In this document: piece after piece, positions 1 to 6,330 of the stretch
How the letters are laid out: each line of letters starts with the position of its first letter
Position numbering within the stretch: position 1 is the stretch's first letter
Assembly (NCBI GenBank): GCA_934702115.1
Contig: CAKUYF010000040.1
Span: 1 to 7,953 of the forward strand
From: an uncultured Eubacteriales bacterium
GTDB taxonomy: Bacteria > Bacillota > Clostridia > Oscillospirales > Acutalibacteraceae
Length of the DNA: 7,953 nucleotides
Direction: 5' to 3'
Translations under genes and position numbers: made by a program
Notes under the pieces: model-generated
What the model saw: only the letters and a program-made list of their open reading frames with translations
Databases searched by the model: none
Told to the model about the DNA's origin: nothing

Positions 1-30
1 GACTATAGGTAACCGGGAATGGTGCACTTC
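1..30 (-). other. xseA: Continuation of xseA reading frame beyond the TGA
   Basis: Read in the xseA frame, the ten codons after the TGA give EVHHSRLPIV. This fits, without any gap, the family pattern VA-R-x-(I/V)-x-x-S-x-(I/L)-P-(I/V)-V that precedes SAVGHE. The homology therefore continues across the stop, and the stop occupies the position where most homologues carry Arg. This argues for a point change rather than an insertion, deletion or rearrangement. The gene runs off the window. Confidence 0.7.
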
Positions 31-699
31 TCAAGCTACGTCCTCACTGTTAAACGCTGACAAATCTTCAGCGGACCCTCCTCCTCTTGCGATTATTAAT
101 ATGTCTACGCATTTATTATCATTAAAATATTTAATTCCTTCAATTATTTGTTTCTCAGCTTTTTTGCCTTGAACATTTACAGGATATAAAATTATCCCGC
201 ACAGAGGGTAACGTCTTTCTACGACTTTCTTTATGTCTTCTATTACTGCACCTGCCGAAGAAGTAATTACCCCTAATTTTTTGGGATATTTAGGAAGCTC
301 TCTTTTACCTGATTTTTCAAATATTCCTTCCTGAAAAAGCTTTAATTTTAGATGTTCTAAATCAAGGTATGATTTTCCCAAACCATCACTATATATTTTC
401 TCAGCGTAAAGCTGATACTGCCCTGAAGCTTCATAGCACCTTATATTGCCTTTTACTACTACACTCATTCCATTACTAATATTTAATTCCAGCTTGCTAG
501 CATTACTCGCAAACATTACCACTTTCAAAAGACTATCAGATTCTTTTAAAGAAAAGTAGACATTGCCTGTTGCATAATGAACCTTCAAATTTGAAATTTC
601 CCCAGAAATAAATAAGCCTCTTAGATTTGTATCCGTATCCATTACGGCTTTTATGTATGAGTTAATCTGCGAAACAGTTATTGCATCTTCAAATTGCAC
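31..699 (-). CDS. xseA: Exodeoxyribonuclease VII large subunit XseA, cut short by an in-frame TGA
   Basis: XseA is the catalytic large subunit of exonuclease VII, which with several copies of XseB degrades single-stranded DNA in the cytoplasm to short oligonucleotides. The readable part is 222 residues of a family usually near 400. It starts at a GTG, with AGGA at 707-710 seven bases upstream. Residues 5-100 form the N-terminal OB-fold DNA-binding domain (TVSQINSYIK, GEISNLK, GNVYFSLKES). The nuclease domain starts at about 130 with KLGVITSSAGAVIEDI and RRYP, then ARGGGSAEDL near 205-213. The frame stops at TGA 31-33, before the conserved SAVGHE(T)D segment whose His and Asp are known to matter for activity, so this product alone should be inactive. 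Translation past the TGA remains XseA-like to the window edge. nusB lies 27 bases upstream, a common clostridial pairing; xseB would be expected beyond the edge. The identity is firm; whether the gene is truly broken is not. Confidence 0.9.
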   Translation of the reverse strand: MQFEDAITVSQINSYIKAVMDTDTNLRGLFISGEISNLKVHYATGNVYFSLKESDSLLKVVMFASNASKLELNISNGMSVVVKGNIRCYEASGQYQLYAEKIYSDGLGKSYLDLEHLKLKLFQEGIFEKSGKRELPKYPKKLGVITSSAGAVIEDIKKVVERRYPLCGIILYPVNVQGKKAEKQIIEGIKYFNDNKCVDILIIARGGGSAEDLSAFNSEDVA

Positions 700-726
700 T
701 TAAAATTCCTCACTTAACAAATTAAG

Positions 727-1140
727 TTATATTATATCCTCGCTTGAATTATTTCCTTTATTAATAGAACTCAATATTCCATTAATATAAGAAGCATCTT
801 CCTTCGTGCCATACTTTTTTGCAAGCTCTACTGCCTCATTTATAGATACACCCACGGGAGTGTCATTATAATAAAGCATTTCAAATATTGCAAGCCTTAG
901 TATAGAAAGTACAATCTTAGAAAGACGATCTTTCTTCCAACCTTGCAGATGCTGTTCGATAGAATGATCTATATCGTCTTTTTTAGCTATTGTTCCTTCA
1001 AAAAGCTCCTTTGAAAAATTGCTTATTTCTTCTTTTCTTATGCTTTGAGCCAATGCTATTATCTCTTCTTTACTTTGTAATTCAAAGCTACTTTCAAATA
1101 ATAAAATAAATGCTTGTTCTCGAGATTTTCTTCTGTTCAT
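727..1140 (-). CDS. nusB: Transcription antitermination factor NusB
   Basis: NusB binds boxA RNA with NusE (ribosomal protein S10) and helps build the antitermination complex on rRNA operons. The 137-residue all-helical protein has the normal family length. Visible signatures are the N-terminal RRKSREQAF, W68 in the GWKKDRLSKIVLSILRLAIFEMLY block (67-90), and the C-terminal GVSINEAVELAKKYG (97-111) followed by SYINGIL (117-123). The frame is open back to an ATG at 1200, but the start chosen is the ATG at 1140. An AAAGGAG lies 12 bases before it, and family members begin with an M-x-R-R-x-x-R-E-like sequence; the 20 extra residues of the longer reading are not conserved and would overlap the end of cdaR. 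It lies 52 bases after cdaR and 27 before xseA, probably on one transcript. Ends in TAA. Confidence 0.95.
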   Translation of the reverse strand: MNRRKSREQAFILLFESSFELQSKEEIIALAQSIRKEEISNFSKELFEGTIAKKDDIDHSIEQHLQGWKKDRLSKIVLSILRLAIFEMLYYNDTPVGVSINEAVELAKKYGTKEDASYINGILSSINKGNNSSEDII

Positions 1141-1152
1141 ATAAAAATAAAA

Positions 1153-1159
1153 CTCCTTT
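1153..1159 (-). promoter_or_regulatory. Ribosome binding site that sets the nusB start
   Basis: On the minus strand this reads AAAGGAG and stands 12 bases before the ATG at 1140. The spacing is a little long, but it is the only strong Shine-Dalgarno here, and it favours the 137-residue NusB over the 157-residue reading that starts at 1200. Confidence 0.7.
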
Positions 1160-1192
1160 ATAATATAACTTAAAAATATTACTTTTAAAACC

Positions 1193-2497
1193 CTACTCAT
1201 TTAAATCCACTAAACCCACATTTACAAAGTACTTTACGCTTGTCCAAACATCATTGTACCCTTCTATAATAAGCTTAACAGGCATTTCCATCGAACTTAA
1301 ATTATCGTCTTTTCCTTCAAAATCAATTTGTGCAGTTACATCCGACTGCTTTAAATTAACTATAGATTTAGCCGATCCTATTAAATTTACGTTTATACTC
1401 CCATTATACACCTTTACCTTCTTATTAGGTGGAGAATTTAAAAAAGAAAATCTGTTAACATTAATATTCCTATCCTTAAATAGCGACATATTCACCTCCA
1501 CTTCTGCTGAGTATACATTATTTAGACTTCTACACCCTTGCGGTAAAGAAATCGGAAGAGTAAATTTACTGTTTTTTATGTTAAGTGAAGTAAAATCAAT
1601 CGGATCCAGCTCTAAATTCTTAATACCCGAAACTATACTCTCCGGCCCTGCAATCTCAAGCTTTTTGGGATTAACTCTAATTATATCTTTATATTCACCC
1701 GAAAGATCAATACCTTCAGGGAGATTTGAAAAAATAGGCTTAATGGGAACTTCCTTTTTCATAAGTACAGGGACACTTACTTCTACTTCATAAAAAGTGC
1801 TTGTAATCATTTCATTAGTTATAGCTTGACCATAAGCATCATACATAATTATAGGCAATTTCAAAGTCAAAGGCTCACTCACTTCACCCGGAATGCTTCC
1901 TTTTACTGCTACTTTTTTAATTTTAGATATTTCTGTCTCAGGCCCAGAGAGTATAACCGATGAAGTCGATAAAACCGTGTTCCCTACAAAATATCCTGAC
2001 TTAGCACTAAAATCTATTTGGGACTCAATGGGAAATTCGGCTTCTCTATATCTATCTACCATAACTGTTATTACTGATGGTTTAACGTCGGAGGCAATAG
2101 TGTAGTCTTTAAGTATACCTACTTTTTTTGCAGAAAGCTCCAGAGTGTAATTTCCTGGAGACATTATAGTATTTGCTGCTTGAGGAGCAGAAACCTGAAT
2201 ATCATTTTTAGTAAGTTGACCTACAATCATCCTATTACCTTTTACCTCTACTCTTGCAGTAATATCTTGACCGCTGAAAATTTTAAGTCCGTCTTGAGTA
2301 GCACTATCCGATAAGGTTATATCAACTGGAATATCTGAGATAGTAATAGGAATATTTTCAGTACTGTTAGAAGAAACTACAACCCATATTATAAAAGAAC
2401 TTATAATGGAAAATACAGCTACAAATTTATTATTATAAAAAAGATGTCCTATTTTAATCTTTTTAATCTTCTTTCCAATATCACTAATATTAACCAT
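1193..2497 (-). CDS. cdaR: YbbR-domain protein CdaR, regulator of diadenylate cyclase CdaA
   Basis: CdaR is a membrane-anchored, extracellular-facing protein that binds and modulates the c-di-AMP synthase CdaA. The 434 residues begin with a basic stretch (KKIKKIKIGH) and one transmembrane helix at about 24-43 (FVAVFSIISSFIIWVVV). The remainder is predicted outside the cell as four YbbR repeats, at roughly 50-148, 155-242, 249-338 and 345-432. Repeat hallmarks are VILSGPETEISKIKKV (181-196) and LEIAGPESIVSGIKNL (280-295), with weaker copies around VEVKGNRMIVGQL (83-95) and VNLIGSAKSIVNL (370-382). Four repeats match the usual architecture. The ATG lies inside the 3' end of cdaA, overlapping it by 8 bases, with AAAGGA eight bases upstream; this suggests translational coupling to its partner. 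Ends in TAG. The usual next gene, glmM, is absent; nusB follows instead. Confidence 0.93.
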   Translation of the reverse strand: MVNISDIGKKIKKIKIGHLFYNNKFVAVFSIISSFIIWVVVSSNSTENIPITISDIPVDITLSDSATQDGLKIFSGQDITARVEVKGNRMIVGQLTKNDIQVSAPQAANTIMSPGNYTLELSAKKVGILKDYTIASDVKPSVITVMVDRYREAEFPIESQIDFSAKSGYFVGNTVLSTSSVILSGPETEISKIKKVAVKGSIPGEVSEPLTLKLPIIMYDAYGQAITNEMITSTFYEVEVSVPVLMKKEVPIKPIFSNLPEGIDLSGEYKDIIRVNPKKLEIAGPESIVSGIKNLELDPIDFTSLNIKNSKFTLPISLPQGCRSLNNVYSAEVEVNMSLFKDRNINVNRFSFLNSPPNKKVKVYNGSINVNLIGSAKSIVNLKQSDVTAQIDFEGKDDNLSSMEMPVKLIIEGYNDVWTSVKYFVNVGLVDLNE

Positions 2498-3356
2498 TAT
2501 TCTTTTCCTTTCTAAAAGAACTTAATACCTTATGGTATTTTCCATTTTTAGGCTGATTAAGAAGGTACTTCTCAAGATTTCTTTTGAAAACGTCTATATC
2601 AGTATAACTCTTAATTACACCATTTACTACAATGGAAATTCTCCCTGTTTCTTCAGATACAACCACTACTACAGCATCCGAATTCTCACTCATTCCTATA
2701 GCGGCTCTATGGCGAGTACCTAATTCTCTACTTACATTTTGGTTGCGAGTTAAGGGCAGAATACACCCTCCTGCACACAAAACTCCTTTTCGAATTATTA
2801 AAGCTCCATCATGCAAAGGAGATTTTGTATAGAAAATATTGCAAATAAGAGGTACGGACGGTACAGCTTTTAAAATCGTCCCTGTATCAATTACATCTCC
2901 AAGCCGTGTTTCCCTCTCAAATACTATTAAAGCTCCCATTCTTTCATCACTAAGAGATAAAACCGATTCAGCAGTTATATTTACAATCTCTTTATACTTT
3001 TTACCGCAAGACTCTTCTTCACTTACCATATTACCTAAAGGACCCCACCTGGCAATTTTACTCCTTCCCAATTGCTCTAAAATTCTTCTGAGCTCAGGCT
3101 GAAATACCACAAGCAAACCAAATACACTAAACTGAAAAAAATTACTTAAAATCGCACCTAACATTCTAAAATTCAGTTGACACGCTAAAAAATACGCACA
3201 TAATATTATTATTATACCTTTAACTAACTGCCCAGCACGTGACTCACGTATAATTTTTATAAGGTGATATATCAAAAAGGCTACAATAACTATATCTAAA
3301 AAATCAAATATATTAAATGTACGAACAAAACTGCTTAATACATTCATCACTCCCAT
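2490..3356 (-). CDS. cdaA: Diadenylate cyclase CdaA (DacA), membrane c-di-AMP synthase
   Basis: CdaA condenses two ATP into cyclic di-AMP, a second messenger controlling potassium and osmolyte uptake and cell-wall homeostasis. The protein has 288 residues, close to the usual 270-290. Three membrane helices lie at about 17-36 (FDFLDIVIVAFLIYHLIKII), 46-60 and 66-86, followed by the conserved FQPELRRILEQLGR (85-98). The DAC domain spans about 120-265 and carries DTG (157-159), the catalytic DGA motif in LHDGALI (183-185) and the RHR motif in LGTRHRAAIG (215-217), all intact. The start is somewhat uncertain. The ATG at 3356 has AAAGGA about 14 bases away, and the ATG at 3347 has GGGAG only two bases away; an in-frame TAA just upstream excludes anything longer. 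It leads the cdaA-cdaR-nusB-xseA block. Confidence 0.96.
   Translation of the reverse strand: MGVMNVLSSFVRTFNIFDFLDIVIVAFLIYHLIKIIRESRAGQLVKGIIIILCAYFLACQLNFRMLGAILSNFFQFSVFGLLVVFQPELRRILEQLGRSKIARWGPLGNMVSEEESCGKKYKEIVNITAESVLSLSDERMGALIVFERETRLGDVIDTGTILKAVPSVPLICNIFYTKSPLHDGALIIRKGVLCAGGCILPLTRNQNVSRELGTRHRAAIGMSENSDAVVVVVSEETGRISIVVNGVIKSYTDIDVFKRNLEKYLLNQPKNGKYHKVLSSFRKEKNNG
2506..2511 (-). promoter_or_regulatory. Ribosome binding site for cdaR, inside cdaA
   Basis: The minus strand reads AAAGGA, eight bases before the cdaR ATG at 2497. It lies within the last codons of cdaA, so ribosomes finishing cdaA pass over it. This fits coupled synthesis of the enzyme and its regulator. Confidence 0.65.
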
Positions 3357-3394
3357 ACTTAGTTACATTTTCCTTTCTGTCTATTTTCTATTTA

Positions 3395-3422
3395 GGTATA
3401 TTTAAAATTTCGATCTAATCAA
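3395..3422 (-). promoter_or_regulatory. Candidate sigma-A-type promoter for cdaA
   Basis: On the minus strand TTGATT (3417-3422) and TATACC (3395-3400) are separated by 16 bases, each matching four of six consensus positions. It sits 38 bases before the cdaA ATG, just after a hairpin. In so AT-rich a gap such matches arise easily by chance, so this is tentative. Confidence 0.3.
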
Positions 3423-3459
3423 AAACTTAAAGCATCGAATTGTTATACTTCGATACTTT
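3423..3459 (-). terminator. Hairpin plus T-tract, probable terminator of the cysteine desulfurase-like gene
   Basis: The arms 3449-3459 and 3429-3439 form an 11-base-pair stem around a nine-base loop, and TTTTT follows two to three bases later on the minus strand. The single imperfect pair (3433 with 3455) is a G-U wobble in minus-strand RNA but a C-A mismatch in plus-strand RNA, which supports a minus-strand function. The stem is AT-rich, and it begins 84 bases after the upstream stop codon. It could alternatively be a leader structure of cdaA. Confidence 0.5.
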
Positions 3460-3543
3460 ATTGATTTTACCATATTTTATTTTAGTTTCAAATAACTCTT
3501 TTAAATGAAGAAAAAGAAAATTCAAAATCGTTTTTTATTTGTA

Positions 3544-4692
3544 CTAAACACGTGCTTTTATACTTCTGACTGAGTCTATAAACTTATTAATTTCATATTT
3601 TGTATTGAAGACTGACGGACTTACTCTGACAGCACCTCTTTCAAGTGTCCCTAAATACTCATGCGCCGCGGGTGCACAGTGCAAGCCAGTCCTTACTTCT
3701 ATACCCTGCGAATCCAGAATTTTACCTACTTCATCACTTATATAACCTCTAATATTAAAACTTAAAACCGGAACAAAATTTTCACATTTAGGTCTTGGCA
3801 TATAAAGCTCTACACTCCGTATATCTTTAAGTCTATCATAAAGATATGTTAATAAATCCATTTCATGCTTAAATATATTAGATACTCCTTTTGATTTAAC
3901 AAATTCTATTCCCGCACCAAGCCCAGAAATTCCGGCCATGTTTGGAGTACCGCTTTCAAATTTTTGAGGCATCTCCTTTGGTTGACAAAAAGTCATAGAA
4001 TTTGTTCCTGTACCTCCTTCAATTATCGTATCTAATTTATCTCCCGAGTGAGTAACTAAAATTCCGGTACCCATGGGTCCGTAAAGCCCTTTATGACCAG
4101 CAGCACAAAGATAGTCTATTCCAAGCTCAGAGACGTTAATCGGTAAAACTCCTGCAGATTGCGCAGAATCTACCAAAATAGGAATCTCATAAACCTTGGC
4201 AAGTGCAGCTATTCTTTCAATAGGCATACGCACTCCCCAAACATTGGAAGCATGTGTACAGATTATTAATGCAGTATCTGAATTTATAGCTTTCCTAAAT
4301 GCATCTACAGTCTTTTCAGGTTCCTCGGGATATACATTTACAGTTGTAAAAGTAATTATATTCATCTTTTCTAATTTACGCAAAGGCCTCATTACGGCAT
4401 TATGTTCCATACACGACGTAACAACATGATCACCTGGTTTTAAAAATCCTTTTATTACTATATTCAATGCTTGAGTACAATTAAGTGTAAAAGCAACGTC
4501 TTTGACATCATGTGCACCAAAAAAATTTGCTGTGAGTTTTCTACATTTATCAATTTCTAACCCTGATTCTCGAGACATCGTATGGCCACTTCGACCCGGA
4601 TTAGCTCCATATTTCTTTAAGGCATATTCAACTGCTTTTGTTACTCTCATCGGCTTAGGATATGTTGTTGCCGAATTATCCAAATATATCAC
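3544..4692 (-). CDS. Cysteine desulfurase family protein (SufS-like, aminotransferase class V)
   Basis: A PLP-dependent fold-type I enzyme expected to remove sulfur from cysteine (or selenium from selenocysteine), giving alanine and an enzyme-bound persulfide. The 382 residues have family length. Visible signatures, counted from the GTG: YLDNSATTYPKP (3-14), the PLP-stacking His97 in MEHNA, SNVWG (149-153), cofactor Asp175 in VDSAQSAG, Schiff-base Lys201 in AAGHKGLYGP, and the persulfide Cys339 in RTGLHCAPAAH. The sequence most resembles the SufS-like group often annotated simply as 'cysteine desulfurase family protein' (EF2568-type) rather than classical IscS; in related genomes such genes can be near selenium or molybdenum-enzyme genes, but none is seen here. 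The longer frame from 4725 is rejected: GGGAGGT sits six bases before the GTG at 4692. It is flanked by hairpins on both sides and seems to be transcribed alone. The acceptor partner is unknown. Confidence 0.9.
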   Translation of the reverse strand: MIYLDNSATTYPKPMRVTKAVEYALKKYGANPGRSGHTMSRESGLEIDKCRKLTANFFGAHDVKDVAFTLNCTQALNIVIKGFLKPGDHVVTSCMEHNAVMRPLRKLEKMNIITFTTVNVYPEEPEKTVDAFRKAINSDTALIICTHASNVWGVRMPIERIAALAKVYEIPILVDSAQSAGVLPINVSELGIDYLCAAGHKGLYGPMGTGILVTHSGDKLDTIIEGGTGTNSMTFCQPKEMPQKFESGTPNMAGISGLGAGIEFVKSKGVSNIFKHEMDLLTYLYDRLKDIRSVELYMPRPKCENFVPVLSFNIRGYISDEVGKILDSQGIEVRTGLHCAPAAHEYLGTLERGAVRVSPSVFNTKYEINKFIDSVRSIKARV

Positions 4693-4698
4693 ATTTTT

Positions 4699-4705
4699 AC
4701 CTCCC
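4699..4705 (-). promoter_or_regulatory. Ribosome binding site that sets a GTG start for the cysteine desulfurase-like gene
   Basis: The minus strand reads GGGAGGT, six bases before the GTG at 4692. This near-perfect Shine-Dalgarno overrides the in-frame ATG codons at 4710 and 4725; the former overlaps the site's own neighbourhood and has no comparable signal before it. The resulting N-terminus, VIYLDNSATT, is where this family normally begins. Confidence 0.85.
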
Positions 4706-4850
4706 GTCATTTTTAAATAAATCAAAAATATTCATCAAAATCTAAAAATTCACTAAATATATTTTACAAATAATGCTTCAAAGAAAAGAGAGTTTAACTT
4801 AGTACCTTAAAGTTGTAAAAGTATAACTCATCATTTCTTTTACTTCTAGC

Positions 4851-4880
4851 ATAATATGAAATAATGTTGCAAATTGATAA
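4851..4880 (-). promoter_or_regulatory. Candidate promoter for the cysteine desulfurase-like gene
   Basis: On the minus strand TTATCA (4875-4880) and TATTAT (4851-4856) lie 18 bases apart, immediately after the ispF terminator. A competing -10, TATACT at 4820-4825, has a poorer -35 (TAGAAG). A promoter is expected somewhere here, because the terminator precedes the gap, but which hexamers are used cannot be decided from sequence alone. It would leave a leader of about 150 bases with no recognisable riboswitch or T-box. Confidence 0.3.
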
Positions 4881-4904
4881 AACTACGTACCATAAGGTAC
4901 GTAG
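4871..4904 (-). terminator. Rho-independent terminator after ispF
   Basis: A perfect nine-base-pair stem (arms 4896-4904 and 4883-4891, minus strand CTACGTACC / GGTACGTAG) closes a four-base loop, TTAT, and is followed on the minus strand by TTTTATCAATTT. It starts 22 bases after the ispF stop codon. No oligo-T follows on the plus strand, so it acts in the direction of the genes. Confidence 0.75.
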
Positions 4905-4926
4905 CTATATTTTACAAGACTCAATA

Positions 4927-5397
4927 TTACCCTAAAAGACAAACCGCATAAGCTTTTATTCCCTCTATACTACCTGTAAACCCAAGCCCTTCCTCTGTAC
5001 TTGCTTTTATATTTATACTCTCTGATCCTATATCACACACTTTAGCTATATTCTCTCTCATTTTCGGAATATAAGCTTCTAATGTGGGCTTTTGAGCTAT
5101 AATAGTAGAGTCAATATTGCCTATTTTATAGCCTTTATCATAAATGATTTTACAAACTTCTTCTAGAAGCTTTAAACTATCTGCATCTTTATACTTAATA
5201 TCATTATCAGGAAAAAGCTTGCCTATGTCTCTCATGCCTGCCGCTCCAAGCAACGCATCAATAATTGCATGGATAAGAACGTCCGCGTCCGAATGGCCTA
5301 AAAGTCCAAGTGAAAAATCAACCCTAACTCCACCTAATATTAATCTTCTATCTGGTGAAAACCTATGCACATCATATCCAAAACCAATCCTTAGCAT
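4927..5397 (-). CDS. ispF: 2-C-methyl-D-erythritol 2,4-cyclodiphosphate synthase IspF
   Basis: IspF converts CDP-methylerythritol 2-phosphate to methylerythritol 2,4-cyclodiphosphate with release of CMP, a middle step of the MEP pathway to isoprenoids, acting as a cytosolic homotrimer. The 156 residues are full length. Metal ligands are visible as D9 and H11 in GYDVHRF and H43 in DADVLIHAIIDALLGA. Also present are LGGV (21-24), GLLGHSDAD (31-39), the DIGKLFPD segment (57-64), AQKPTLEAYIPKM (101-113) and the C-terminal NIKASTEEGLGFTG (129-142). The ATG is preceded by AAGGAA at six bases. It lies 130 very AT-rich bases after tatD, in which I find no convincing promoter or terminator, so read-through from metG-tatD is possible. 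A strong terminator follows. The usual neighbour ispD is not in the window. Confidence 0.97.
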   Translation of the reverse strand: MLRIGFGYDVHRFSPDRRLILGGVRVDFSLGLLGHSDADVLIHAIIDALLGAAGMRDIGKLFPDNDIKYKDADSLKLLEEVCKIIYDKGYKIGNIDSTIIAQKPTLEAYIPKMRENIAKVCDIGSESINIKASTEEGLGFTGSIEGIKAYAVCLLG

Positions 5398-5527
5398 AAA
5401 GAATTCCTTACTTTCAATTTTTTAATTAGAATTTTAAAAATCAATTTTAGTAACCTAAAAATTTTATTTCATAAATTACTGTAAATAATTTCTATTCCAA
5501 TATTGCAATTAAAATATTAACCTCATT

Positions 5528-6292
5528 CTAAATGATAACATCAAACAAGCTTTTAGAATTTTCTAAAGTTTGTCTGTAAACGTCCTCTAAGCGAACATCC
5601 TTTATTTCCGCTACCCTCTCAGCTACAAACTTTATATAAGACGAATCACATCTTTTACCTCTAAACGGTACAGGTGCCAAGTAAGGAGAATCAGTTTCAA
5701 GGACTAGTTTTTCAAGCGGAACGTTTTTCACAACTTCAACTATATTTTTAGCGTTCTTAAACGTTACTACTCCTCCAATACCTAAATACATTCCAAGTTT
5801 TATAATTTCTTTTGCCATTTCTAAGCTTCCGGAAAAACAGTGTACTACTCCTTTGGGATGATATTTCTTTAAAATATTTAAGGTATCCTCGTGAGCTTCA
5901 CGATCATGAACGCTCACTGGAAGCTTATGTTCTAAGGCTAGTAATATTTGACTCTCAAACAATATCTTTTGTTTTTCTTTATTTTCCGAACAAAAATTAT
6001 AGTCTAATCCTATTTCTCCAACAGCAACTACTTTTTTATTATCCAAAATCAATTTTTTAAGTTCATAAATAGAATCATCTATTTCATCCGGAATATTTTC
6101 AGGATGAATTCCAACAGCACTATAAATATAAGAATAACTTTTAGAAAGCTGAATTGATTTTTTTGAAGATTCTATATCTACGCCTTGATTTATTATTCCA
6201 ACTACATTTTTTGACGGAAGATTCAATAACAATTCTTCTCTATCTGCATCAAAAGCTTTATCATCATAATGAGCATGTGTATCAAATATCAA
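5528..6292 (-). CDS. tatD: TatD family metal-dependent hydrolase (deoxyribonuclease)
   Basis: TatD proteins are TIM-barrel metallohydrolases of the amidohydrolase-like class; several have 3'-5' exonuclease activity on DNA and are linked to repair of oxidative damage. The 254 residues match the family length. Metal and active-site residues are all visible: H6 and H8 in DTHAHYDD, E93 in VAVGEIGLDY, H129 in SVHDREAHED, H151 in VVHCFSGS, and D201 in LVLETDSPYLAP. Further family marks are GIHPE (61-65) and PFRGKRCDSSYI (209-220). The start is a TTG at 6292: an in-frame TAG lies two codons upstream, the protein must begin at IFDTHAHYD, and GGAG stands ten bases before it. It follows metG by 38 bases, the common metG-tatD arrangement of Firmicutes, so co-transcription is likely. 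Its exact substrate in this organism is unknown. Confidence 0.95.
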   Translation of the reverse strand: MIFDTHAHYDDKAFDADREELLLNLPSKNVVGIINQGVDIESSKKSIQLSKSYSYIYSAVGIHPENIPDEIDDSIYELKKLILDNKKVVAVGEIGLDYNFCSENKEKQKILFESQILLALEHKLPVSVHDREAHEDTLNILKKYHPKGVVHCFSGSLEMAKEIIKLGMYLGIGGVVTFKNAKNIVEVVKNVPLEKLVLETDSPYLAPVPFRGKRCDSSYIKFVAERVAEIKDVRLEDVYRQTLENSKSLFDVII

Positions 6293-6302
6293 GTGCTACA
6301 TT

Positions 6303-6306
6303 CTCC
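6303..6306 (-). promoter_or_regulatory. Ribosome binding site supporting the TTG start of tatD
   Basis: The minus strand reads AAAAGGAGAA here, with GGAG ten bases before the TTG at 6292. An ATG between them is followed at once by TAG, so the TTG is the only start that gives the whole TatD N-terminus. Confidence 0.6.
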
Positions 6307-6330
6307 TTTTTATATGAATTTTGATTCAAT

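Noticed and set aside
1141..1200. A nusB start at the ATG at 1200
   Set aside because: It would add 20 unconserved residues, overlap cdaR, and bypass the AAAGGAG that stands before the ATG at 1140.
1254..1793. A 179-codon open frame on the plus strand
   Set aside because: It lies wholly opposite cdaR, has no family resemblance or ribosome site, and reads as the reverse of a repetitive beta-rich protein. cdaR explains this stretch.
2526..2537. The 12-base palindrome TACCTTATGGTA, also found in the ispF terminator
   Set aside because: This copy lies within cdaA codons with no longer stem, and a shared 12-base sequence centred on a short palindrome is weak evidence of a repeat family.
4693..4725. 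A start at the ATG at 4725 or 4710 for the cysteine desulfurase-like gene
   Set aside because: The GGGAGGT lies downstream of both and is placed ideally for the GTG at 4692, where family homology begins.
4799..4834. An 11-residue minus-strand open frame (MMSYTFTTLRY) in the leader, possibly a leader peptide
   Set aside because: It has no Shine-Dalgarno, no run of a regulatory amino acid and no attenuator hairpin nearby; such short frames are expected by chance.
5497..5520. An inverted repeat AATATT...AATATT after tatD, as a possible terminator
   Set aside because: The stem is only A-T with G-U extensions and no T-tract follows, so it is likely a chance product of base composition.
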